From: a virus
IMG/VR virus record: IMGVR_UViG_3300033149_002658
Location: 1-27,435 of that record
Length of the DNA stretch: 27,435 nucleotides
Direction: 5' to 3' (one strand)
Of the stretch, positions 1-7,486 are shown one piece after another. Each line of letters opens with the position of its first letter. The stretch's first letter is position 1. The notes under the pieces are model-generated. The model was not told the DNA's origin. It worked only from the letters and a program-made list of their open reading frames with translations, and ran no database searches. The translations under genes and the position numbers were made by a program.

Positions 1-28
1 TTTATGTTTCTCTCACTCTCTTAATTAT

Positions 29-57
29 AGTATCCCACACATTTCAATAAGTGTCAA
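29..57 (-). promoter_or_regulatory. Leftward sigma70-like promoter
   Basis: Read on the minus strand, TTGACA (plus positions 52-57) is followed after 17 bases by GATACT (29-34). A perfect TATAAT sits just beyond it (24-29), but 22 bases from the -35. The promoter would fire out of the left edge, away from the structural operon, so the gene to the left probably runs in the opposite direction. Only the boxes are seen; activity is inferred. Confidence 0.5.
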
Positions 58-144
58 GTACATAAATTAAAAAAAACAAAAAAAAGTTGCTTTTTTTTAA
101 AAAAAAGTACAAATATTGAATATAACACAAAAAAAAGGATAATT
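58..144. promoter_or_regulatory. AT-rich leader upstream of the structural genes
   Basis: This stretch is almost pure A/T and includes the perfect 18-base palindrome CTTTTTTTTAAAAAAAAG at 90-107. Such A-tracts usually bend DNA. TATAAC at 121-126 is a possible -10 box, with no convincing -35 at normal spacing; TTGCTT at 87-92 is the nearest candidate. AAAGGAT at about 133-139 is the ribosome site of the first gene. A late promoter that depends on a phage activator would fit, but this is inference. Confidence 0.3.
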
Positions 145-432
145 ATGCCTTGCCTATCATCCTCAAAACGAGATCGAATCCTTTCACAGATAACTCAGAT
201 TGATACTATTTTAACGAAAGCATATACAGCATTTGAATATGCTGCTGGAACTGAAGTAAAAAAATATAGGTTTGATTCTGCTGAAGCATCCCAACAAGCA
301 GAGTTAAGAGATCTTGATGAAATGCTTGATAATATTGACCGGTTAGAAAAAAGACGTGATTCTTTAGTAAGAAGATTGAACGGAACCGGTATTGTAAATA
401 TGAACTTGAGGAGAAAAAATTATTGTGGATAA
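145..432 (+). CDS. gpW-like head-tail connector protein
   Basis: This 95-residue, mostly alpha-helical, charged protein starts at an ATG preceded by AAAGGAT. The pattern (a helix, then a short YRFDSAEASQQ stretch, then a helix with LDEMLDNIDRLEKRRDSL) resembles small gpW/DUF6148-type proteins, which sit just before the portal gene in many tailed phages. In lambda, gpW (68 residues) joins the filled head to the tail. Here the gene overlaps the next one by 8 bases and lies 178 bases ahead of the portal, which supports a head-neck role. The protein is longer than lambda gpW and the resemblance is by pattern only, so the assignment is moderate. Confidence 0.5.
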   Translation: MPCLSSSKRDRILSQITQIDTILTKAYTAFEYAAGTEVKKYRFDSAEASQQAELRDLDEMLDNIDRLEKRRDSLVRRLNGTGIVNMNLRRKNYCG

Positions 433-613
433 TATTAAATTTGAAGCACCTGAAGAAAAGAAAACGGTTTTAAAAATTCTTGGTATTCCTGTTTTTTCAA
501 GAACGGAAACTATAACAGTAAGATATGATACAACTAATTTGTATAAAGAGCTTAGTGAAAAAATTTCAAATGAATTAGTCGAAAGTCTAAAAAAAGCGGG
601 TGTGGTTAGATGA
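425..613 (+). CDS. Small phage protein of unknown function
   Basis: A 62-residue product is read from a GTG start with GAGGAG placed 11 bases upstream (408-413). It overlaps the end of the preceding gene by 8 bases, and its stop overlaps the portal start as ATGA, so it is translationally coupled on both sides. The N-terminal half is basic and beta-like (KKTVLKILGIPVFSRTETI). The C-terminal half is an amphipathic helix (LYKELSEKISNELVESLKKA). No family is recognised. The position suggests a packaging or neck accessory role, but the sequence does not show this. Confidence 0.6.
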   Translation: MDNIKFEAPEEKKTVLKILGIPVFSRTETITVRYDTTNLYKELSEKISNELVESLKKAGVVR

Positions 614-2193
614 ATCCATTCGATAAAGTGACAGAAGCTCTCGCACCGACCATTCAGGCTATTAACGGTAATGGTGGCGGTTATAATTACGGCGGTCGTT
701 CTGGTGGCGCTGGTTGGGATTATGGTTTATCTGCACCAGTAAACAATCTCACCCTTGACCATTATGCACTGAGACAAAATGCAAGAGACGCCTGCCACGA
801 TAGTTCACACGCAAGGGCTATTGTTTCCAGGATGGCTGATTCTGTGGCCGGAAGTGGTATTATCCTTGAGCCAGCACCAAAAACAGAGCTGCTTGGTATT
901 TCGATTGAAGAGGGTGAAGCGTGGGCCGAAGATGTAGCAAGTCGTTTTGATTTATTTGCAAATGAAAAAAAACAACATCGTTCAGAACAAATGAGCTTGT
1001 ATCAGTCATCAAGATTTTATGAGTTTAATAATCAACGAGACGGTGAAATTTTTACACGTCTTTTTTATTCAAAAGATTCCGGTTTACTCAATCCATTACA
1101 ATTCGAATTTATTTGCCCCAATCAAATAAGGGGTGATGCTTATACAAGTATTGCAGGGCCGTATGGACAGGATGACGGTATAGTTAGAGATAGCCGTGGC
1201 CGTGAAACTGGCTATAAAATATGGGTGCGGGATAATAAAAATAAATATCGCAATGTTATCATCCCCGCAAAGGGGGCGAAATCTAAGCGATTTTTTATGC
1301 TTCATGGTTTCGTCCCTGAATTTCCAGGGCAAACGCGAGGGTTTTCAAGACTTGCTCATGCTCTTCAGGAATTTGAAACTATCACTGATTTTACATCTGC
1401 ACAGATTAAAAAAGCAATTAATCAAAGCAATATAACAATGTACACAAAGCCAAGTGCAGATAATGCTGCTTCGAATCCTTTTGAGGATATATTAAGAGCA
1501 CCAGGTGGAGCAGGTCCGGTAATTGATCAATTTGGTTCAAATCCAAATCCTTCTTCAAGTGCTCAAAGCGTAGACGATGAATCAACAAAGGCAGTTGTAA
1601 ATTATTGCCCGATACCTGAAGCAACTATGAGCGCTCCCGGTTCAGTTGGTGTTTTCAATCTTGAAGAAGGTGAAGACTTAGTGCCATTTAAAAATACGGC
1701 GCCAGCTGATAACTATAATGTTTTTATTGATTCTTTTGTATCTCACCTTTCGGCTTCATTTTCAATGCCTATTGAAGTTTTATTAATGAAGTTCAATTCA
1801 AATTATTCCGCGAGTCGCGGGGCTCTTCTTCTTTTTTGGAAAGTTGCGGAAATTTGGAGAAGTGAACAGGTTTCAGATTTTCTTGACCCTATTTATACGA
1901 TGTGGATGTCAGAAGAAATTGCAAGGGGTACAATATCGGCTCCGGGTTGGTCAAATCCTGTTCTACGGTCAGCATGGTTAAATAGTCGTTGGATAGGGCC
2001 AGCAATGCCAAATATCGACCCTTTAAAAACTATGGCAGCGGATAAAGGTTATATTGAACTTGGTGCAACAACTCAAGACAGGGTTGCAAGAGATCATAAT
2101 GGATCTTCAGGAAAAACAAATAGAGCTATAAATACTAGAACATTTAAAGAAACACCAGAATCACCATGGGCTGGTGGTAAAGGAGCGAAATAA
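610..2193 (+). CDS. Portal protein, lambda gpB family
   Basis: This 527-residue protein matches the lambda-type portal family in length and layout. The portal is the dodecameric ring at one capsid vertex through which DNA enters and leaves, and to which terminase and connector proteins bind. Family-like stretches include the early ARAIVSRMADSVAGSGI region, a central FYEFNNQRDGEIFTRLFY region, the conserved FNSNYSASRGALLLFWKVAE near residue 400, and a late IARGTISAPGW stretch. A glycine/tyrosine-rich N-terminal tail (residues 20-40) is unusual. The start overlaps the previous stop as ATGA with only a weak ribosome site, so coupled translation is likely. In lambda the protease gene follows directly; here seven genes intervene. 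Confidence 0.93.
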   Translation: MNPFDKVTEALAPTIQAINGNGGGYNYGGRSGGAGWDYGLSAPVNNLTLDHYALRQNARDACHDSSHARAIVSRMADSVAGSGIILEPAPKTELLGISIEEGEAWAEDVASRFDLFANEKKQHRSEQMSLYQSSRFYEFNNQRDGEIFTRLFYSKDSGLLNPLQFEFICPNQIRGDAYTSIAGPYGQDDGIVRDSRGRETGYKIWVRDNKNKYRNVIIPAKGAKSKRFFMLHGFVPEFPGQTRGFSRLAHALQEFETITDFTSAQIKKAINQSNITMYTKPSADNAASNPFEDILRAPGGAGPVIDQFGSNPNPSSSAQSVDDESTKAVVNYCPIPEATMSAPGSVGVFNLEEGEDLVPFKNTAPADNYNVFIDSFVSHLSASFSMPIEVLLMKFNSNYSASRGALLLFWKVAEIWRSEQVSDFLDPIYTMWMSEEIARGTISAPGWSNPVLRSAWLNSRWIGPAMPNIDPLKTMAADKGYIELGATTQDRVARDHNGSSGKTNRAINTRTFKETPESPWAGGKGAK

Positions 2194-2463
2194 ATGGCAA
2201 ATCCTACTTTTATTGATATACCAGAGGGTGAATGGACAAAGGTTATTGATGCGAATACATCCGGCATTATAACTCTTATTGAAACAAACCCTAATAAAAT
2301 CTTATACGCAAGAAAAGATACAGGTGAAACTGCACCAACACTAACATCAGAAGGAACCCCGATTTTTATAGGTTCAATTCGAGAGGAATTTTCAGCAAAA
2401 CAATTAAGTGATGCTTATTTATGGCCTATTGGTGGCTCAAGTAGAGTTGAGGTTGATGTATGA
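2194..2463 (+). CDS. Small structural-looking phage protein
   Basis: An 89-residue protein begins directly after the portal stop, with GGAGCG as ribosome site. It is beta-rich, without a signal peptide or membrane segment. Short motifs such as EGEWTKVIDANTSGIITL and a YLWPIGGSSRVEVDV end look like a compact beta-barrel of the kind found in head decoration or fibre-attachment proteins. No family is recognised. It overlaps the next gene as ATGA and is the first of the inserted set between portal and protease, so a capsid-surface role is the simplest guess. Confidence 0.6.
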   Translation: MANPTFIDIPEGEWTKVIDANTSGIITLIETNPNKILYARKDTGETAPTLTSEGTPIFIGSIREEFSAKQLSDAYLWPIGGSSRVEVDV

Positions 2464-3086
2464 TAGGCGGTGGCTCTACCCAAAAAACAATAGGCAATGC
2501 ACCGGGGGCTGATTCTGGTAGTTTATCTGCTGTAAGATGGGATGATTTATCTGCATCATTAATAGCATCCCGATTAGATACCGCATCAGGCAGGCTTGAC
2601 TATGATTTTTTCAATGGTGGTGTATCATTTCAAGCAAACGCAAGATATCCTGAAGAACCAGTTGTAATACCAATTCAGGCATGGCATAGAATGCTTATTG
2701 GTGAGGGTGCCGTTTGCAGACCTCATTTCCACTGGTTGCAACAACAAGCCGAAGTCCCGAACATGTTGCTCGGTTATAAATTAACAAATTATGGGGAATC
2801 AACAGACTTTGAAACAGATTGGAGCAACTATACATTTCTACCTGTTAATGGGAGTGTTTTTACATACACATCAGGAACACTTGCACAGATAACAAGATTC
2901 GATGAAATAGATATTTCGAGTTTGACGATTTCAGGTAGTATTGATTTTGTTTTATTTCGGGACTCTGCTAATGTTTCAGGGTTATTTTCTGGAGCCGATC
3001 CTGTAGCCTCTAATATTACAATTAAATACAATGATAGTCATGTAAAAATTGATAGTGATGGTAGTAGACAGGAGATTGTAAAATGA
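2460..3086 (+). CDS. Putative virion protein with DSxGSRQE-type tail
   Basis: This 208-residue protein is rich in beta-strand-like sequence. It contains a central block with AWHRMLIGEGAVCRPHFHW and a C-terminus ending DSHVKIDSDGSRQEIVK. I recall the H-x-x-x-DS-x-GSRQE ending from hypothetical phage structural proteins, but cannot search to confirm. There is no signal peptide or membrane segment. It is joined to both neighbours by ATGA overlaps, so the three genes from 2194 to 3634 look like one co-translated group. Function is unknown; a capsid-surface or fibre-base role is inferred from position. Confidence 0.6.
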   Translation: MIGGGSTQKTIGNAPGADSGSLSAVRWDDLSASLIASRLDTASGRLDYDFFNGGVSFQANARYPEEPVVIPIQAWHRMLIGEGAVCRPHFHWLQQQAEVPNMLLGYKLTNYGESTDFETDWSNYTFLPVNGSVFTYTSGTLAQITRFDEIDISSLTISGSIDFVLFRDSANVSGLFSGADPVASNITIKYNDSHVKIDSDGSRQEIVK

Positions 3087-3634
3087 TAGGTAATGGCGTT
3101 AAAATTGGAACATTTGACTTTGGCGCTCAGACTACTGTTGATATTAATAGCGCAAAGGTTTTTGAAGGGGTTGCTTTTGGTGTAACAAAAAGATTTACGG
3201 CACCTGTGTCACCAAGTGCTTTTAATATTGTCGTAGACCCAACAGCGGTTATATCTGAAAAACTTGTTTTATTACCTATAAGTCTTAAAGCTTTTGATGC
3301 AGGGCCTATTTATATCAATATTTATTTTGGAACTGACTGTGATAGCGACGGTGATGACATAGATTGTTTTAATCGTGACGGTGAAAGTTTAAATAAATGT
3401 AACCTTGTAGTTCAAACGAATCCTACAATAAATGATAAAGGAACAAAAACACCGCTTGAATTCGTTATTCATTCGAATGGAACACCAGCAATAGCGACTA
3501 TAGGCGGTGAGGTTATTGACGATTTTATAACAACATTAAGAAAAGATGGGAAATATTTGATTGAAATATTAAATCAGGATAATGCAACCGCTGATTGTTG
3601 GTTCGGATTTAATTTCTTTGAGGCTGACAAATAA
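3083..3634 (+). CDS. Putative virion protein, beta-rich
   Basis: A 183-residue protein starts from an ATG preceded by AGGAG and overlaps the upstream stop by 4 bases. It reads like a beta-sandwich. It includes an acidic, aspartate-rich loop with two cysteines (TDCDSDGDDIDCF, about residues 88-100) that could bind a metal ion such as calcium. Further cysteines lie at NKCNLV and near ADCWFG. No family is recognised. Its place in the head block and the absence of a leader peptide suggest a capsid accessory protein; this is inferred. Confidence 0.55.
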   Translation: MIGNGVKIGTFDFGAQTTVDINSAKVFEGVAFGVTKRFTAPVSPSAFNIVVDPTAVISEKLVLLPISLKAFDAGPIYINIYFGTDCDSDGDDIDCFNRDGESLNKCNLVVQTNPTINDKGTKTPLEFVIHSNGTPAIATIGGEVIDDFITTLRKDGKYLIEILNQDNATADCWFGFNFFEADK

Positions 3635-3635
3635 T

Positions 3636-4067
3636 ATGGGAATTGAAATAAGAAAAATAATATCTCGTAGCACTGGGACAAAGACTGTTCAGCCTTTGTT
3701 TTGGTTTTACAAACGGAGTTATGAAAAGGTTAGAATAAGCTGCATTTTTTCAGACGCACTTGATATAGACGGCATTATTACGTCAGGAAAAATTTTAATT
3801 TATGACAAAGATGGTAGCAATGTAATTTCTGAGGATATACCGGAAAGTTCAATTGAAGCAAATAATCAGCTTGTTAAGTTTTTTATAGGCGGTGGCTCAG
3901 TTGATAGTTCTCCATACACTTGCTATTGTCGTGTGGCTACAGACATCTGCGAACGAAGCGAGTTGAAATTTGAAATGAGAATATCAGAAGATTCAGTTTC
4001 AGATACTCTCGATGAACCGTTTGAAGAATTGGATTTAACTTTTGAAGATCTCGATGAAACATTTTAA
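3636..4067 (+). CDS. Hypothetical protein of the inserted head-region set
   Basis: The product is 143 residues. I chose the ATG at 3636, one base after the previous stop and preceded by TTGAGG. An in-frame ATG at 3582 lies deep inside the upstream gene and has no ribosome site. The protein is beta-rich, with an immunoglobulin-like rhythm (VRISCIFSDALDIDGIITSGKILIYDKDGS) and a very acidic C-terminus (EPFEELDLTFEDLDETF). No catalytic motif is visible. The function is unknown. The acidic tail might be a docking segment, but nothing in the sequence proves it. Confidence 0.55.
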   Translation: MGIEIRKIISRSTGTKTVQPLFWFYKRSYEKVRISCIFSDALDIDGIITSGKILIYDKDGSNVISEDIPESSIEANNQLVKFFIGGGSVDSSPYTCYCRVATDICERSELKFEMRISEDSVSDTLDEPFEELDLTFEDLDETF

Positions 4068-4077
4068 TGGGGTTATT

Positions 4078-4950
4078 ATGAAAAAAATACTTATAGTTTT
4101 TTTATTTTTGGCGATCACAGTAAACATATCAAGTTCAGCACAGGTCACTTTTGATGTAGAAACCGACTCAAAACGAGTTATTCTTGAAGCTGGACAAACG
4201 AATGATACAGAACTCTATTCCGTCAAGGCCGAAAAAACAAATGTCCTTGAGCTTGATAATACAACAGCATTCACACCCGATGCCGACTATGAGCCAGCAA
4301 CAAAAAAGTATGTTGATGATAATTCAGGTGGTGCAGGTAATGTATCAACATCTGGAACCCCCATAGCAAATGATTATGCAAGGTTTGTTGATGGAGTTGA
4401 TATTGAAGGAAGATCATATACAGAAGTAAAAACAGATTTAAGTTTAGATAATGTAGATAACACCTCCGACGTCGACAAATCCGTTTCGACAGACACGCAA
4501 ACAGCACTCGACGCGAAAACTACCGAAGAAAATGGCACAATGAATTATAATGTTCTGACAATACCAGATGGGGTTTACGCTGGAACAAAAAGAACAGGTG
4601 CGGATTCCGATGTAACAGTTATAAAAAATCAACTCGTCCATCTTGATAGTTCTGGTGGGTATGTATTAGCGGATGCAAACCTGCCCGGCGCATTCCCGGC
4701 GAATGGTGTGGCCACAGAAGCGGGTACCGCCGGTAACCCACTTGAAGTTACAAAAGAGGGGCTCGGGCGGGACGATACCTGGACATGGACACCCGGTCTA
4801 CCCATATACCTTGACGTTGTGGCGGGGGGACTATCTCAAGCCGGGCCGACCGTTTCAGATGAATGTTGGCAACCTGTAGGAATGGCGCTTACGGCCACGA
4901 TAATAGAGTTTGATATAAACGATAAGTACGGTTGGGGCGTGAGGAATTAA
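4078..4950 (+). CDS. Phage fibre with signal peptide and DUF2190-like tip
   Basis: This 290-residue protein starts at the ATG at 4078 (an in-frame ATG at 4042 lies inside the preceding gene). It opens with a classical Sec-type leader (MKK, a hydrophobic run to about residue 18, then SSSA before Q). Next come fibre-type motifs PATKKYVDD and LDNVDNTSDVDKSVST, the latter a repeat type common in phage fibres. The C-terminal domain (from about residue 160) resembles the DUF2190 beta-barrel seen in capsid decoration and head-fibre proteins. Base composition jumps in this domain: I counted 80 G/C in 130 bases at 4671-4800. The position between portal and capsid genes suggests a head fibre rather than a tail fibre. 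Confidence 0.65.
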   Translation: MKKILIVFLFLAITVNISSSAQVTFDVETDSKRVILEAGQTNDTELYSVKAEKTNVLELDNTTAFTPDADYEPATKKYVDDNSGGAGNVSTSGTPIANDYARFVDGVDIEGRSYTEVKTDLSLDNVDNTSDVDKSVSTDTQTALDAKTTEENGTMNYNVLTIPDGVYAGTKRTGADSDVTVIKNQLVHLDSSGGYVLADANLPGAFPANGVATEAGTAGNPLEVTKEGLGRDDTWTWTPGLPIYLDVVAGGLSQAGPTVSDECWQPVGMALTATIIEFDINDKYGWGVRN

Positions 4951-4951
4951 T

Positions 4952-7072
4952 ATGAAAAAAATATTATTATCAATAATCTTATGCTTGCTTTTTGCGCTAC
5001 CTGCCCAAGCAGACCTTACAGTCGATCAGGTTGTTTGGTGGAACTTTAATAGCGCAAGCCTCTTAGATACAGGGGGAGACGGTAATAATTATACCCTAAC
5101 TGCATTTGGATCTGCGTTAGTCACTGAGGAAGGGTGGGATGGTTTAGCCAACGGAGCTGTACATCTCAATGGTTCAGATCAATATTTTGCTGTGCCAGCA
5201 CCAAACATCAATGCTGCAACAGGTGATGTATCGGTATCTATACATTTTAAGTACGATGCTGTAGGCGCTGATTACCTCTATAGATCTCCTGGCATTGAAA
5301 TTCATTCAGAATTTGGAACCGATGATTTAAAATGCATAATTAACACAACTTCTGGATCAGTAGATTATGTAATTAATAATAGCCCGCTATCAGATACTTG
5401 GTATAGTGTTATAATAGTTAAGGTTGGCTCTTCTTTAAAAGTATATCTTGATGGAAATCTTACCCCTGTTGTAGACGTAACATTACCGGGGGATACATTA
5501 GTTACTTCTGGTGCTAACGTAACTATTGGATATTTTTCAGGTGCGTTCCCCAATTTACATGATGGGGGTGTTGATGATTTCGGAGTGTGGAGTAGAGGTC
5601 TCACTGATCCTGAAATAACAGAACTCGCAACAGGTGTACTACCAAGTAGTATATCGATTGATGAAGTAGCAACAGGCGATAAAGTTGGCCCTTACGATGC
5701 TAATGAGGAATACAGCCAGGCGCTTACAGGAACTTACGTAGAAGCATTAACCAACCCTGAAATACGTGTTTTTAGAGACGACAACGACGCAACTGTACAG
5801 GTGAATGGGAACGACTGGAATGTACTATCATCGCAAGTCGTTGATTCTGGGGTATGGTCTGGTACGTTGGCAGGGATACCCAAAACAAACGGGTGGCTAA
5901 GGTTTGAAGTTAGAAAAAGTAATGAAACAGAGATCACCGGAGAAACCACAAGTCTATTTGGTGTTGGGTACCTTATGCTTCTTGAAGGGCAATCAAACGC
6001 TGCTATGATGAGTACAGTTAGCACTGGCACACCTAATGATCTAACACGTAAATATGATGGGTCTTGGGTCACCAATACAGGTGCTGGTGCAATTTCATTA
6101 GCAAACCAATTAGTTAGTTATTTAAATTGCCCTGTGGGAATAGTCAATGCTGGAGTAGGCGGGGCAGCATTATTAGAATTAAACAATCTTGGTTACGGTT
6201 GGTTTTTTGAGGGGAATACAAGTGCTAATTATACAGCACTTAAAGCTCTTATAGCTGGTGTTGGTGGTGCTGTAAATAGTGTTATGCGGTATCAAGATGA
6301 GACTGATATTCTCGGTACAATGACAAATTACCAAGCAACTGAGATATTATACCTTGCTGACCAATTAAGGACAGATATAGTAAGCGCATCGCAAACAACA
6401 TTGCCTATCTTAGTCTGTTTACATGGTCGTTGGTCTATAACAGATAGTATAACAGACGAATCATGGACAGATTCAACAGATAAGAAAATAGAGAACTGGG
6501 AAGCTGGTCATTTTAATGGAATAATCACGGCTATTGATCAGGTAGAAGGGGCTTTAAAGGGTCATTTAGACGGTCCAGAATATGCAACTATTGGACTTAG
6601 GATGGCTCGGTGGGCTTCGTATATAGAAGGAATTTATGCCACATACCGAGGGCCTGTTTTAACAAGTGTGGAGTCAGTAGATAACGAGACAACTGATGCA
6701 ACATTTAGCCTTGATTATGGGACAGATATAGCACCATCATCCGGGATAGATAGTATTGATGCTAATATTGGCACTATTGAAACACCTAATTGGGTCTCAG
6801 CCACAGGTGTTAGACTTAATGCTAATACTGTTAGATTGACCCATGCAACAGGGCCAGCAGTTGAGTTAAGAACAATGTACGGGCAATTTTTTAATCAAGC
6901 GCCATCAGCAAACATGTTGCGGGATAATTCAGCGTTGGCGCTTCCGGCACTACAAACAAGCGGGGTGGCTATTCCAGTAAACATTTTAAACTGGATGGGC
7001 GCTGAACTAAAAAGCATTGGGGGTATCCCTGTAGAAAATTTACAATCATGGGCGGGAATGACCCTTCAGTAG
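4952..7072 (+). CDS. LamG plus SASA/SGNH esterase surface protein
   Basis: The 706-residue protein has a Sec-type signal peptide (MKKILLSIILCLLFALPAQA, cut before D). A LamG/concanavalin-like lectin domain spans about residues 22-230, followed by a beta linker and a sialate-O-acetylesterase-like SGNH domain. The esterase blocks are GQSN with Ser348, NAGVGG (399-404) and YQDETD (447-452). The usual DxxH block appears as DGPE at 540-543, so the catalytic His is replaced by Glu; His538 lies just before it. The C-terminus carries fibre-like repeats (SIGGIPVENLQSWAGMTL). Such proteins typically bind and deacetylate surface polysaccharide. It starts one base after the previous stop and probably forms a pair with the upstream fibre. 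Confidence 0.75.
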   Translation: MKKILLSIILCLLFALPAQADLTVDQVVWWNFNSASLLDTGGDGNNYTLTAFGSALVTEEGWDGLANGAVHLNGSDQYFAVPAPNINAATGDVSVSIHFKYDAVGADYLYRSPGIEIHSEFGTDDLKCIINTTSGSVDYVINNSPLSDTWYSVIIVKVGSSLKVYLDGNLTPVVDVTLPGDTLVTSGANVTIGYFSGAFPNLHDGGVDDFGVWSRGLTDPEITELATGVLPSSISIDEVATGDKVGPYDANEEYSQALTGTYVEALTNPEIRVFRDDNDATVQVNGNDWNVLSSQVVDSGVWSGTLAGIPKTNGWLRFEVRKSNETEITGETTSLFGVGYLMLLEGQSNAAMMSTVSTGTPNDLTRKYDGSWVTNTGAGAISLANQLVSYLNCPVGIVNAGVGGAALLELNNLGYGWFFEGNTSANYTALKALIAGVGGAVNSVMRYQDETDILGTMTNYQATEILYLADQLRTDIVSASQTTLPILVCLHGRWSITDSITDESWTDSTDKKIENWEAGHFNGIITAIDQVEGALKGHLDGPEYATIGLRMARWASYIEGIYATYRGPVLTSVESVDNETTDATFSLDYGTDIAPSSGIDSIDANIGTIETPNWVSATGVRLNANTVRLTHATGPAVELRTMYGQFFNQAPSANMLRDNSALALPALQTSGVAIPVNILNWMGAELKSIGGIPVENLQSWAGMTLQ

Positions 7073-7141
7073 AGGATGTGTAAATTAATACCAGAAACGG
7101 TACCGAACGTCACATATCTTGTATGATCTGAACGGAGCTTT

Positions 7142-7486
7142 ATGAAACTAATTAATGGACATCTTGAATACGTCACAGCTCTTTTTTACCTTTTATTGTT
7201 TTATGTAGGAAAATTTTTTTTCAACAAAGTGTTAGATAGATTTTGGAAAAAAAACGTTGAAACAAAATATATAACCCAAGAAGAATGCAAAAAACATAGA
7301 GAAGAAATGGAAAAAGCAGATATGCATAGACATAGTGAGCTCCACAAAGAATTAAAATGTATTGTTGCTCAATTTAAGATATTTAATGAGCTTTTTATCA
7401 CATCAATTATGGATAATTCATCTTTGAGTAATGGAGAGAAAAAAGCAGCAATGCTAAAATTAACAAGAAACGGGGATGGTGACTGA
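7142..7486 (+). CDS. Small membrane protein with charged helical tail
   Basis: The 114-residue product has one hydrophobic segment (about residues 9-28, VTALFYLLLFYVGKFFF). It is followed by a basic stretch and a long, His/Lys/Glu-rich helix (ECKKHREEMEKADMHRHSELHKELKC). One N-terminal membrane segment plus a coiled-coil tail is the layout of several phage holin-like or accessory lysis proteins, but no family is recognised. It follows a 69-base gap and overlaps the protease gene by one base (TGATG). No endolysin is seen nearby, so a lysis role is a guess. It could instead anchor an assembly factor at the membrane. Confidence 0.6.
   Translation: MKLINGHLEYVTALFYLLLFYVGKFFFNKVLDRFWKKNVETKYITQEECKKHREEMEKADMHRHSELHKELKCIVAQFKIFNELFITSIMDNSSLSNGEKKAAMLKLTRNGDGD

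Noticed and set aside
5734-6075. 113-codon open frame on the minus strand
   Set aside because: It is antisense to the LamG/esterase gene, which has recognisable domains across this stretch; no promoter or ribosome site was seen.
7073-7141. Possible gene or regulatory element in the 69-base gap before the membrane protein
   Set aside because: Only a short GGTAC inverted repeat and a modest ribosome site (GGAG at 7135) are present; nothing else could be supported.
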